This document shows positions 24,754 through 33,522 of a DNA stretch of 56,906 bases, in pieces. The stretch is from assembly GCA_020725805.1 (NCBI GenBank), contig DYEF01000047.1, positions 1 to 56,906 on the forward strand. Direction: 5' to 3'. Source of the DNA: Bdellovibrio sp. (GTDB taxonomy: Bacteria; Myxococcota; SpSt-1050). Position 1 is the stretch's first letter. The number at the start of each line of letters is the position of its first letter. The translations under genes and the position numbers were made by a program. Below the pieces are notes generated by a model, which saw only the letters and a list, made by a program, of their open reading frames with translations, searched no databases and was not told where the DNA came from.

Positions 24754-26360
24754 AATCTGTCCACCTGTTCGACAAAACCGCGGTAGACGATTATCATACG
24801 GGCCGACTGTGTGCCGTCTGCCGGATAAAGTGTAAATACCGCCGCATCATCTGAATAATCCGGAGATATGCCGGATATGCTGCGGTCGTCCTTGAACCGG
24901 ACATTCAGCCTCTGTCCTTCTGCTCCGGTGCCCTTTTCTCCGGGGTGTTTCATAACAAAAATGGCTTTTATATCCGATATGTGTATCCTTGTGGAATTGC
25001 TGAAGGTTTCGTCGTCAAAGAGCTCCACTTCATTCATAGTTTCCCTGAGCTCCTTTATGATTCCCCTTCTTGCATCCCCGTCAACCATGTGCACGGCCGC
25101 CTTGGATGGTGAGTCTATAAACACTCTGTCAGGTTTGGTGGTATTTGTCTCTGCTGCCACCGTAATAAAATCTGCCGGCAGAATCTCTTCAATGGAGATA
25201 TTAGGCTGATTATCGGTGTTGACCTGAGATTCCGGGGCAGGAGGTGATGTCTGAGGCGCTATCCCGAGACCACTCAGAAAGTCTATCTGCAAGGGGTTCG
25301 GGCCTGTCTGAGCAGGCATTTCAGGCTTAAACTCTTCGGTCTGTGTGTTCGGTACGATCTCGTCGATATTGATAGGCTGAGAAGCGATGTCCGGTTGAGG
25401 TGCATCCGAAGAGGGAGTGATCGGCTTCAGGAGTTCATCGATATTTACGCCCGGTCCGGTAGTTACAGGCTCATTGACAGCTGGTATAACGGGAGCCGGT
25501 TCGGCCTCTTTTGGTGGCTGGGTTTCCAAAACCACTTCTGTTATATCAGGGAGTTCAGTGGTTATACCTTCTGCCTGAGGTTCTGTCCCCTTAGCCCCGG
25601 TAATTGTCTGCGGGAATTCGGGAAGGATATTCTCGAGAACGACTTGGTCCGCGGTCCTTCCGGGGTCTTCCGGTGCAATTACGTTATCGAACGCATTGTC
25701 AATGTGTGATACAAGCTCGGTCTTCTCTGGCTCCGTCCCGGCCGGAGTATCCTGCAGGAGAACAGTATTGTCTTGTGTTGCCTGTTGGGTGGCGCTAATA
25801 TTATCTGGATTTTCGGCAGTCTCGGGGATAACAATGTTTTCAACCGCCTCATCGATTGCATCGACCATATCCAGAACTTCTTCCTTGTTGAGCTGGGTCT
25901 GCGTCTCGATAGTCTTTAGGTCTACCTGTGGAGCCGGAATCTCCTCCGGTTTATTTACAGGAAATTCCGTCTCTAAAGAAGCCGGGGCTGCGGGTGTCTC
26001 GCTTACCGGAAGTGATGTCTCCGAGATGACCGAGACCAATTCCTGTGCCACTGAATCGGAAGGCGGTGGTTCTGATGGTTCGGTCAGAGTCTCCTCTTTT
26101 ATTCCGGCTGATATGATTTCCTTTTCTATGTTTTCCTCTGCGGGTTTATTTATCTCAGAAGTTGAGACAGGTTTCTTCTTTTCGTAGGACCTTACCTGTT
26201 CGGCTATCTTTGCTGACGGAAGAGGAAAGAGGTCGAACTCAAGAAAGAACTTCAGTGCCTGATATCTTATCTCTGCCTGAGGTTCCAGCATCCCGCCGCG
26301 CTGACTCCGTCTCATCTCAAGTTCTGAATATTCTCTGACTAAATCCATTATACTCGGCAT
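24750..26360 (-). CDS. Large protein with Pro/Glu-rich linker and C-terminal DUF6982-like domain
   Basis: 536 aa. Residues 1-50 hold a helical start with MRRSQRGGML and YQALKFFLEFDLFPLP, a layout seen in front of PilZ-like domains. Residues about 60-415 are low complexity, rich in Pro, Glu, Thr and Ser, with no Cys. The C-terminal domain (about 420-536) runs FIDSPSKAAVHMVDGDARRG, TRIHISDIKAIFVMKHPG, RLNVRFKDDRSISGISPDY, then ends in VEQVDRL. This domain shares its strand order and the I-x-x-L/I-K-A-V/I-F-x-V-K motif with the stand-alone protein at 42647-43060. No function is known. It is the first gene of the operon with the small lipoprotein and ispA. Confidence 0.6.
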   Translation of the reverse strand: MPSIMDLVREYSELEMRRSQRGGMLEPQAEIRYQALKFFLEFDLFPLPSAKIAEQVRSYEKKKPVSTSEINKPAEENIEKEIISAGIKEETLTEPSEPPPSDSVAQELVSVISETSLPVSETPAAPASLETEFPVNKPEEIPAPQVDLKTIETQTQLNKEEVLDMVDAIDEAVENIVIPETAENPDNISATQQATQDNTVLLQDTPAGTEPEKTELVSHIDNAFDNVIAPEDPGRTADQVVLENILPEFPQTITGAKGTEPQAEGITTELPDITEVVLETQPPKEAEPAPVIPAVNEPVTTGPGVNIDELLKPITPSSDAPQPDIASQPINIDEIVPNTQTEEFKPEMPAQTGPNPLQIDFLSGLGIAPQTSPPAPESQVNTDNQPNISIEEILPADFITVAAETNTTKPDRVFIDSPSKAAVHMVDGDARRGIIKELRETMNEVELFDDETFSNSTRIHISDIKAIFVMKHPGEKGTGAEGQRLNVRFKDDRSISGISPDYSDDAAVFTLYPADGTQSARMIIVYRGFVEQVDRL

Positions 26361-26400
26361 TAATTTTCTCCTCCTTCACAGGGTTGTCCGGAATTCTATC

Positions 26401-26532
26401 CTAATAATAGCGTTTTTCAACCAAAAAGTATTCATCACAGCGGATTATGTTAGTGTATTCACGTGTTATGGTAACCGTAATATCTGATTCCGGCATAGTT
26501 AGGGAGTAAAAGACAGAAGAGGTATTTTTCAT
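26401..26532 (-). CDS. Possible 43-aa small ORF
   Basis: 43 aa from ATG 26532, weakly preceded by GGGGTC. The sequence (for example SLTMPESDITVTITREYTN, DEYFLVEKRYY) looks protein-like with beta character. It lies 40 bp upstream of the 536-aa gene on the same strand. The family is not recognised, and it may be chance. The 205-base gap 26361-26565 otherwise shows nothing. Confidence 0.25.
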   Translation of the reverse strand: MKNTSSVFYSLTMPESDITVTITREYTNIIRCDEYFLVEKRYY

Positions 26533-26581
26533 GCTGACCCCGGTTACTTTGCAAAGAGGCGAGAAATGCATACGAAAATCC

Positions 26582-26609
26582 TTGAATTTCAGCAATTTAT
26601 GTATATTAT
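26582..26609 (+). promoter_or_regulatory. Probable promoter for the PHP gene
   Basis: TTGAAT (26582-26587), 16 bp, TATTAT (26604-26609), 20 bp before ATG 26629. Confidence 0.45.
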
Positions 26610-26628
26610 CCGCCGAGAGGTATTAAAT

Positions 26629-27243
26629 ATGCTGATTGACCTGCACGTTCATTCAAACCGACGGAAAGATTCGACCCTTGAGCCCAGAGAGATTATCGTA
26701 AGGGCAAAGAATACAGTACTGGACGGTATTGTATTTACGGACGACGGATATTTTGAGGGAGCAGATGCGCTGCGCGAGTATGGCCGCGAACTCGGCCTTG
26801 TAGTTCTTTTCGGTGCAGAGGTCGAGACAGAGAAGGGACATATGCTCATCTATCTGCCGGAGCCTTCAGGACTTAACGAATTCTGTAGGACTGAACATAA
26901 AATAAGCGAACTTGTTGCAAAGATAAAGGAACTTAACGGCGCAGTAATCGCTGCCCACCCGTACAAAAAGGATATTGACAGACCGCTCGGAGACGGACTG
27001 TTTAACATCGAGGGGCTTACTGCGATCGAGACTGAGAGCAGTTTTTCCGATAATACGGCAAATATGCTGGCTTATGATGCGGCCTCGAGGCTGGGAATAT
27101 CGATGACAGGAGGGAGTGCAACCAGAACCGATTTTGAGAATCTCGGTGCATATGCCACATTGTTTTCGGGAAAAATTAATAACGAAAAAGAACTGGTTGA
27201 CAAACTTCTTCACAGCAGATACTATCCGGTAACAATAAAATGA
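26629..27243 (+). CDS. PHP-domain phosphoesterase
   Basis: 204 aa from ATG 26629 (GAGAGG upstream). The PHP metal-binding motifs are present: DLHVHSNRRKDS (D-x-H-x-H), the residues VFTDDGYF where the family usually has TDH, GAEVETEKGHML (E and H) and AAHPYKKD (HP). The late SMTGGSATRT stands where the usual G-S-D-A-H occurs, so one metal ligand may be lost or replaced. Such stand-alone PHP proteins hydrolyse phosphate esters (for example histidinol phosphate or nucleotides) with a trinuclear metal site. The substrate is unknown. Confidence 0.82.
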   Translation: MLIDLHVHSNRRKDSTLEPREIIVRAKNTVLDGIVFTDDGYFEGADALREYGRELGLVVLFGAEVETEKGHMLIYLPEPSGLNEFCRTEHKISELVAKIKELNGAVIAAHPYKKDIDRPLGDGLFNIEGLTAIETESSFSDNTANMLAYDAASRLGISMTGGSATRTDFENLGAYATLFSGKINNEKELVDKLLHSRYYPVTIK

Positions 27244-27276
27244 CCTTTGGTGTCATTTGGGAAACAGGAGGATATG

Positions 27277-27858
27277 ATGAGAAGCGTTGCATTAATATTT
27301 ATAGTTCTGATATTTTTTACTGCCTGCCCCAAAAAACAGGATACCGCCACGCAGAATATGACTTCTATAGCAAGCGAGCAGACAGGAAAGTCAGAGGTTG
27401 ACGGACTTCCATCCAGAACATTCGATATAAACGGTGACAACAAACCTGATATCTGGGAGTATTATAAAAAGGGAGAAAAGGACGGTAAACAGACAGATAT
27501 TGTTGTGAGGAAGGAGTTCGACCTGAATCACGACGGCAAGGTGGATATGGTGAAGGTCTTCAACGACAAGGGCGAGACAGTAAAAGAGATGATTGATTTC
27601 GATTTTGACGGTCGTTTCGATACAACGAACTATATTGAAAAAGGACAGCTTACGAGGCAGGAGATGGATCTGAACTGGGACGGAAAGCCCGACATAGTCA
27701 AATTCTTTGAAAAGGGGAAGATTGTAAGGAAGGAACTCTCCACAAAGATAGATGGCAAGATGGATTACTTCGAATACTACGATGACAAGGGTTCCGTCGA
27801 CCGTATAGGTATAGATAAGAACGGCGATGGAGACGTTGACCAGTGGATCAAAAAATAG
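27277..27858 (+). CDS. Lipoprotein with six Asp-rich calcium-loop-like repeats
   Basis: 193 aa. Two adjacent ATGs (27274, 27277) follow AGGAGG; the second has better spacing. Signal peptide with lipobox FFTAC (Cys17). The mature part consists of about six units built on D-x-N/D-x-D-G-x-x-D-x-x-x-x-F/Y (DINGDNKPDIWEYY, DLNHDGKVDMVKVF, DFDGRFDTTNYI, DLNWDGKPDIVKFF, KIDGKMDYFEYY, DKNGDGDVDQWI), each ending in a turn such as KGE or KGQ. The DxNxDGxxD core is like EF-hand or thrombospondin type-3 calcium loops, so calcium binding in the periplasm or at the surface is likely. It starts 33 bp after the PHP gene. Confidence 0.78.
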   Translation: MRSVALIFIVLIFFTACPKKQDTATQNMTSIASEQTGKSEVDGLPSRTFDINGDNKPDIWEYYKKGEKDGKQTDIVVRKEFDLNHDGKVDMVKVFNDKGETVKEMIDFDFDGRFDTTNYIEKGQLTRQEMDLNWDGKPDIVKFFEKGKIVRKELSTKIDGKMDYFEYYDDKGSVDRIGIDKNGDGDVDQWIKK

Positions 27859-27887
27859 TTATTATGCACAACTCCCACTGAAACCTG

Positions 27888-29516
27888 ATGTTTGAAATAA
27901 TAGTCAATTTCAGCGGCGGCCTGGCAATATTTCTTCTTGGTCTCTATTTTCTTAAGGAGGCAATTCAGCACTTTGCGGGGGAGAGACTCAGGCTGGTAAT
28001 TCAGGAGTTTACTTCCAACAGGTTCTTAGGGATGTTCTGGGGGGCCGTTTTTACGGTTGTGCTTCAGAGTTCAACGGCAATGACCGTAATGCTTGTCGGT
28101 CTTACGCAGTCCGGATTAATCTCACTTGTTCAGGCGATGCCTATTCTTCTGGGTGCCGATATCGGTACTACCGTTACAGTTCAGCTGATAAGCTTCAGAC
28201 TCGACAGATATGCACTTCTGATGGTCGCAATAGGCTTTGCACTTTTCTTCTTCAGCAAGAGATACCGTAACAGATTTGCAGGACAACTGCTGCTCGGATT
28301 CGGTCTGATTTTCTATGGTATCAGGGTTCTTATAGACAGCAGTGTGCCTTTGCAGAATTCCGAATTCTTCTCTGTTGTCCTCAGGTATTTTGGTGAAAAC
28401 AAAATGCTCTGTCTGCTCTTCTCCACAGTAATAACTGCACTGATACACTCGAGTGCCGCGACGCTCGGTATTGTGATTTCGCTTGCAATCAGCGGGAGTA
28501 TGACCCTCGAGGTGGCTATACCTTTTATTTACGGGGCGAACATAGGTACCTGTTTTACGGCGCTTCTGGCCGGAATAGGTTCTGATGCGAACGGGAAGAG
28601 GACTGCGGTTGCTCACGTATTGTTTAAGGTGGTTGGTGTTGCCCTGTTTTATCCCTTTACGGAATATTTTGCAACACTGGTTGGTTTTACAGACAGCAGT
28701 GTGGCAAGACAGATAGCAAACGCACATACGATCTTCAACTTTTCCATTGCACTCATTTTACTGCCGTTTTCGAAAGTTACCGCCGGGCTGCTCAGCAGAT
28801 ATTTCTTCAAGGGTTCTGAAAAGGAGAGCGAGGAGTTCAGACCGAAATATCTCGACCGTACCGCACTCAACTCCCCTGCGCTTGCACTCGGATATGCCTC
28901 GAGGGAGATTATGCGTATGTCGAGTATCGTTGAGTCAATGCTGAGAGACACGGTAAAGGTCTTCATCGAACATGATATGGACCTCCTCGAGGATATTCAG
29001 AAGAGAGACAACAAGGTAGATATACTGGAGAGGGAGATTAAGTTATATATAGTCAACATGGACCGCTCTTCTCTTACAAAGGAACAGACAAAAAATGAAT
29101 TCGACCTTATCTCGTTTATAAGCGATCTGGAGAATATAGGTGACCTGATAAACCGTACTATACTTGAGATGGCAAGGAAGATGATAAAGATGGGTTATCA
29201 TTTCTCCGAAGACGGTAAAAAGGAGATTATCGAGTTCCACAAGGATGTAATGGAGGGATTCAGACTATCTATTACGGCCTTCGATACAGGCTCGGAGGAA
29301 CTTGCCAGACAGGCTATCAGGCACAAGGAAATTCTTGTGGAAAAGGAGAGGGAATTCAAGGAGGCTCATATACAGAGACTTCATCTCGGTCTGCAGGAGA
29401 GCGTCAAGACGAGCTCCATTCATCTCGAACTTCTCTCACATCTCAGGCGGGCAAATTCAATTGCAACGAGAATCTCATATGCGATATTAGAGCGGAAGAA
29501 AGCCGGCAATGATTAA
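27888..29516 (+). CDS. Na/Pi-cotransporter family protein with PhoU-like tail
   Basis: 542 aa. The N-terminal half has the two inverted QSS repeats of Na/Pi cotransporters: VVLQSSTAMTVMLVGLTQSG (about 58-77) with GADIGTTVTVQLI, and ALIHSSAATLGIVISLAISG with GANIGTCFTALLAG. About eight membrane helices are visible. The C-terminal 200 residues are soluble helices with regular heptads (EDIQKRDNKVDILEREIKLY, EFDLISFISDLENIGDLINRT), a PhoU-like domain of the NptA/YjbB type. It is expected to move phosphate with sodium, import or export depending on the homologue. Its stop overlaps the next gene's start by eight bases. Confidence 0.88.
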   Translation: MFEIIVNFSGGLAIFLLGLYFLKEAIQHFAGERLRLVIQEFTSNRFLGMFWGAVFTVVLQSSTAMTVMLVGLTQSGLISLVQAMPILLGADIGTTVTVQLISFRLDRYALLMVAIGFALFFFSKRYRNRFAGQLLLGFGLIFYGIRVLIDSSVPLQNSEFFSVVLRYFGENKMLCLLFSTVITALIHSSAATLGIVISLAISGSMTLEVAIPFIYGANIGTCFTALLAGIGSDANGKRTAVAHVLFKVVGVALFYPFTEYFATLVGFTDSSVARQIANAHTIFNFSIALILLPFSKVTAGLLSRYFFKGSEKESEEFRPKYLDRTALNSPALALGYASREIMRMSSIVESMLRDTVKVFIEHDMDLLEDIQKRDNKVDILEREIKLYIVNMDRSSLTKEQTKNEFDLISFISDLENIGDLINRTILEMARKMIKMGYHFSEDGKKEIIEFHKDVMEGFRLSITAFDTGSEELARQAIRHKEILVEKEREFKEAHIQRLHLGLQESVKTSSIHLELLSHLRRANSIATRISYAILERKKAGND

Positions 29517-29841
29517 TAAAATCTACGACTTTATTCTGAATATCCCCCAGAGAATAATGTTTCTGTCGGTCTTTGTAATAGTTACGATACTTGCGGTCAG
29601 CCTTTACAGTTATACCTCCGTCTTTTCCTATGTCCTGTTCGTCCTGCTGATTCCTGCCGGTCTTCTCGTCTCGATGACAATAGGCCCTGTGATGTTTCTC
29701 ATAAGCAGGGAGTGGCACTATGAGTTGATATTCATCTGCTCTCTTGTTCTGACAATGCTCTTTCTGTATTTTTTCGGACTGAGACTGGACCGGAGAGAAG
29801 AGAAGGAAGAGAAGCAAGGGAATATCACACCCGCCGGATAA
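29509..29841 (+). CDS. Small membrane protein downstream of the Na/Pi transporter
   Basis: 110 aa. About four membrane helices (around 17-35, 38-55, 58-78 and 75-95) and a highly charged C-terminal tail (DRREEKEEKQG). No family recognised. It overlaps the transporter gene by eight bases and is probably translated with it. Its 3' end overlaps the convergent dnaE gene by 17 bp. It might be an accessory to the transporter; no motif supports a catalytic role. Confidence 0.6.
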   Translation: MINKIYDFILNIPQRIMFLSVFVIVTILAVSLYSYTSVFSYVLFVLLIPAGLLVSMTIGPVMFLISREWHYELIFICSLVLTMLFLYFFGLRLDRREEKEEKQGNITPAG

Positions 29842-32800
29842 TGACCGCCTCACTGATTCTCCTTACCGAATTCTCGAATTGTTCTGTAAAATTGATTCTG
29901 AATTCGTCGGGAAGCGTCAGGCAGACCTTCTTCCCTGAGTCATTTACAAAATTTATATTTACGGGTGTCTCTCCCTTGAACAGTGTTATAACCTTGTGCA
30001 GGTCAAAGACTTTTTTGTGGTCAAAGCCGTTTACGGGGATATCGATGGCAACTCCTTTCAGGGACTTCGTTTTGATTTCATTGAGCGGTTTTATCTCCCT
30101 CACGTTAATCCGTACAGAGCGTCTTATTTCCTCTTCCGAGTCGGTTTCAAGTACGCTGACCGTTCCGCTGATTATTACCGGATACTCTGTTTCGAGAACT
30201 TTCTGATACGTCTCGTATACCCTCGAGGAGAGGTATGCGCTTGCAGAACCAGTGTCATCCTCGATAAATATCATAGCGTATTTGTCCTTGTTCTTTCCTA
30301 CCTTGGCATTTATCCTTATTATCATTCCTCCGACCTTTATCTCAGAGCCGTCGTCGAGTGTCTGAACCTCCGCGAGAGTGGTCTTTGTCTGTTTTCTGAT
30401 TTCGTCGATAAATCTGTTTATCGGATTTTCGGAGACATAGAAACCAATTGCATCCTTCTCCATTTTGAGAATCTGTGCATCGGTGATATCGGTGGTATTG
30501 AATTCGAATTCGAACTCTTTTTCTTCCTGACAGTCAAAGGATAGCCTGAGAGTCTCACCGTTTTTTTTCTCTCTGGTATTTATACTCTTAAGCGCCCTTT
30601 CTGCATTTGCGGCCATTACAGGTCTCGGGACTTTTATAAAATCCAGCGCCCCCGAGTATATCAGGGCTTCAAGAGCCTTCCTGTTGGGCTTAATTCGTCG
30701 TATGAAATCAAGATAACCCGAGAACCGGCAGTCTTTCCTCCTGCTGATGATATCTTCGGCAAGACTCTGTCCTATACCCTTGATGCACATCAGTCCGATG
30801 CGGATGCCGTCTCTGTCAATTGAGAAACCCTCTTCTGATTCATTGATGTCAGGGGGGAGTATCTTTATCCCCTTCTTTTTCAGATCCATAAGGTACTCTG
30901 AAACCTTCTCGGCATTCCCCATTTCGCTTGATAGTGTGGCACACATAAAGTATCTGTAGAAGTGTGTCCTGAGATATGCGGTCTGGTAGGAGATTATGGC
31001 GTATGCCGCCGAGTGGGATTTGTTGAATGCATAACCGGCGAATTTCTCTATCTGTTCCCAGAGATGACGCGCATCCTCTTCCTTCATCTTTGAGACAGAG
31101 ACGGCACTCCTGATGAAGTCATCCGACAATTTCTGCATTGTGTCACGGTCCTTTTTACCCATCGCCTTCCTGATAGAGTCGGCCTTTCCCATAGTCCAGC
31201 CGCAGAGTTCGACACAGATATTCATTACCTGTTCCTGATAGACGATTACGCCGTACGTTTCTTTGAGTATATGTTCTACCTTTTTGTGCGGATATGTAAT
31301 CTTCTCGATACCGTTTTTACGGTTTATGTACTGGTCGACAAGACCGGCATCGAGCGGACCGGGTCTGTAGAGGGCAAGTGCTGCTATCAGCTCTTCGATT
31401 TTCTGGGGTTTGAGTCTCTTGAGCATATTCTTGAAGCCGGCAGATTCACACTGAAATACGCCGTTTGTATCGCCCTCCGAGAGAAGTCTGTATACCTTTT
31501 TGTCATCGAGAGGTATCCTGTTTATGTCAAAGTCTTTGTACTGCGGCTCTTTCTCCTTTATCATCTCTACGGCATTATTTATAACGGTCAGAGTCTTGAG
31601 CCCCAGAAAATCGAATTTTACGAGTCCGGCCTTCTCTGCATCGTCCTTCATAAACTGGATGACGACCGCCTTCTCCTCTTTTACTTTTCCGTTCTCCTGC
31701 TCGTCGTCGTTCTGCCGGGAGGAGATTTTTGCGAGAGTCAGAGGGGCAACCTCGATGAGTGGCTTATCGCTTATCACCACGCCCGCCGCGTGAATGCCTG
31801 TCTGCCTGTTGAGTCCTTCGAGTTTTCTCGAGATATCTACGAGTTCCCTGTTCTTTTTCAGGCGGGGTTCGATCTCTACGGCCATATCGACTGTCAGCTC
31901 ATTTTCACCGACCTTGTTCGGAAGTGCCTTGGTAAGTGCATTTATCTCTGCAAATGGTATCGACAGTACGCGTGCGACATCCTTGATGATGGACTTTGCC
32001 TTGAGTTCGGAGAATGTGACTATCTGACAGACCCTGTCATCTCCGTATTTTTCGCGCACATAATTAATTACCTGTTCTCTCTTGTCCTTGCAGAAATCCG
32101 TATCTATATCCGGAAGGCTCTTTCTCTCGGGATTGAGAAATCTTTCGAAGAGCAGGCCGTACCTTAAGGGGTCGAGTTCCGTTATTCCGATAGAATATGC
32201 AACCAGAGAACCTGCGCCGGAGCCTCTTCCCGGGCCAACAGGTATGTTGTTCTTCTTTGCAAAATTGATAAAGTCCTGCACGATGAGGAAGTAACCGGCA
32301 AAACCCTTTTCATTTATAATTTTGAGTTCGTAATCCAGACGGTCATAATATTCTTTTTCCGATGCAACGGGAGTTATCTCCTTGAGCCTTTTTGCGAGTC
32401 CCTCTTTTGCAAGTTTCTCGAGGTATTTTTCTCTCGTATATTTTTCGGGCACCTTATAATCGGGAAGCATAGGCTTGTTCAGGTCGAGCTCGAGATTTAT
32501 CATCTCCGAAATCCGGATTGTGTTTTCGACTGCGTCGGGAATATCCGAGAAGAGGTTTTTCATCTCTTCGGGACTCCTGACATAATACTGGTCTGTGTCG
32601 TGATGAAGCCTGTTTGTATTCTCCACTACTGAATCGGTCTGAATACAGAGCAGTATGTCGTGGGCCTTGGCGTCCTCTCTCTCGAGATAATGGCAGTCAT
32701 TTGTGGCGAGCAGGGGAATATCGTGTTTTCTGGCAATATCTATAAGAACCGGATTGTTCTCATCCTGTTCTTTCAGACCTGTGCGCATAATTTCGATAAA

Positions 32801-33310
32801 AAATGAGTCCTTCTCGAATATGGCTTTGTACTCGAGAGCCGTCTCCTCGGCCTCCTTTATCTTTTTTGCGGATATCAGACGGTTGATTTCGCCAGCAAGG
32901 CAGGCTGATGCACCGATTAAACCCTTCGAATGTTCTTTCAAAAGTTTCTTGTCTATCCTCGGGACATAATAGAAACCCTCTAAATGTGCTTTGGAGACGA
33001 GGTATATAAGGTTTTTATACCCTTCCATATTTTTTGCTATCAGGAGTATGTGGTTCCTCTCTGAATCCTGTCTCTTCTCCGTATATGGTCCGGACGGATT
33101 GAGGTAGAGTTCACAGCCGATAATGGGTTTGATATCGTTCTTCTTTGCAGCCTCATAAAATTCTACTGCGCCGTGCAGATTGCCGTGGTCGGTAATGGCG
33201 ACGGCATTCATCCCCTTCTCCTTAATCTTTTTCATCAGCTCTTTAATCTTTATCGCCCCGTCCAGAAAAGAATACTGTGTATGTAAATGCAGATGCGTAA
33301 ATTGACTCAT
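29825..33310 (-). CDS. dnaE: DNA polymerase III alpha subunit
   Basis: 1161 aa, the usual DnaE length. The N-terminal PHP domain opens with FTHLHLHTQYSFLDG and has AITDHGNLHG and GCELYLNP, the metal-site residues. The polymerase core contains GPGRGSGAGSLVAYSIGIT and LLFERFLNPERKSLPDIDTDF, which carries the catalytic Asp residues, and the finger/thumb segments KADSIRKAMGKKD and GYAFNKSHSAAYA. The C-terminus has the OB fold (VGGMIIRINAKVGKNKDKYAMIFIEDD) and the tau-binding region. It replicates the chromosome as part of the Pol III holoenzyme. It is monocistronic and intact. No dnaQ or dnaN is in the window. Confidence 0.96.
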   Translation of the reverse strand: MSQFTHLHLHTQYSFLDGAIKIKELMKKIKEKGMNAVAITDHGNLHGAVEFYEAAKKNDIKPIIGCELYLNPSGPYTEKRQDSERNHILLIAKNMEGYKNLIYLVSKAHLEGFYYVPRIDKKLLKEHSKGLIGASACLAGEINRLISAKKIKEAEETALEYKAIFEKDSFFIEIMRTGLKEQDENNPVLIDIARKHDIPLLATNDCHYLEREDAKAHDILLCIQTDSVVENTNRLHHDTDQYYVRSPEEMKNLFSDIPDAVENTIRISEMINLELDLNKPMLPDYKVPEKYTREKYLEKLAKEGLAKRLKEITPVASEKEYYDRLDYELKIINEKGFAGYFLIVQDFINFAKKNNIPVGPGRGSGAGSLVAYSIGITELDPLRYGLLFERFLNPERKSLPDIDTDFCKDKREQVINYVREKYGDDRVCQIVTFSELKAKSIIKDVARVLSIPFAEINALTKALPNKVGENELTVDMAVEIEPRLKKNRELVDISRKLEGLNRQTGIHAAGVVISDKPLIEVAPLTLAKISSRQNDDEQENGKVKEEKAVVIQFMKDDAEKAGLVKFDFLGLKTLTVINNAVEMIKEKEPQYKDFDINRIPLDDKKVYRLLSEGDTNGVFQCESAGFKNMLKRLKPQKIEELIAALALYRPGPLDAGLVDQYINRKNGIEKITYPHKKVEHILKETYGVIVYQEQVMNICVELCGWTMGKADSIRKAMGKKDRDTMQKLSDDFIRSAVSVSKMKEEDARHLWEQIEKFAGYAFNKSHSAAYAIISYQTAYLRTHFYRYFMCATLSSEMGNAEKVSEYLMDLKKKGIKILPPDINESEEGFSIDRDGIRIGLMCIKGIGQSLAEDIISRRKDCRFSGYLDFIRRIKPNRKALEALIYSGALDFIKVPRPVMAANAERALKSINTREKKNGETLRLSFDCQEEKEFEFEFNTTDITDAQILKMEKDAIGFYVSENPINRFIDEIRKQTKTTLAEVQTLDDGSEIKVGGMIIRINAKVGKNKDKYAMIFIEDDTGSASAYLSSRVYETYQKVLETEYPVIISGTVSVLETDSEEEIRRSVRINVREIKPLNEIKTKSLKGVAIDIPVNGFDHKKVFDLHKVITLFKGETPVNINFVNDSGKKVCLTLPDEFRINFTEQFENSVRRISEAVIIRRV

Positions 33311-33433
33311 TGTTCTCCCTCACGAAAGTACTAAAAAATCTGACACAAACTTTTATTTATGTAAAGAATTTTTTAAAAAATTTTATGTGGTAAAAATCTC
33401 ATCTCAGAAAATTATTCGAAAAACGGTGTGTAA

Positions 33434-33522
33434 CTAAAAATCTTTTAACAGCAGATTCAGTTTGCCGGAACGTGATTAGGTTCAGAAAATTCTATCATTC
33501 CATAATTTCTCAATAAATTCAC
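33434..33522. repeat. Copy A of an ATPase-unit 3' repeat
   Basis: These 89 bases, covering the 3' end of the ATPase gene and its downstream flank, are repeated in the same orientation at 35437-35526 with only a few differences (one extra A, T/C in the coding end, AAT/GGG). Confidence 0.85.

Noticed and set aside
28122-28727. 201-aa antisense ORF in the Na/Pi transporter gene
   Set aside because: No domain, composition of a shadow frame, and a strong gene on the other strand.
31271-32167. 298-aa plus-strand ORF inside dnaE
   Set aside because: dnaE is a clear, intact gene; this frame has no motif and no ribosome-binding site.
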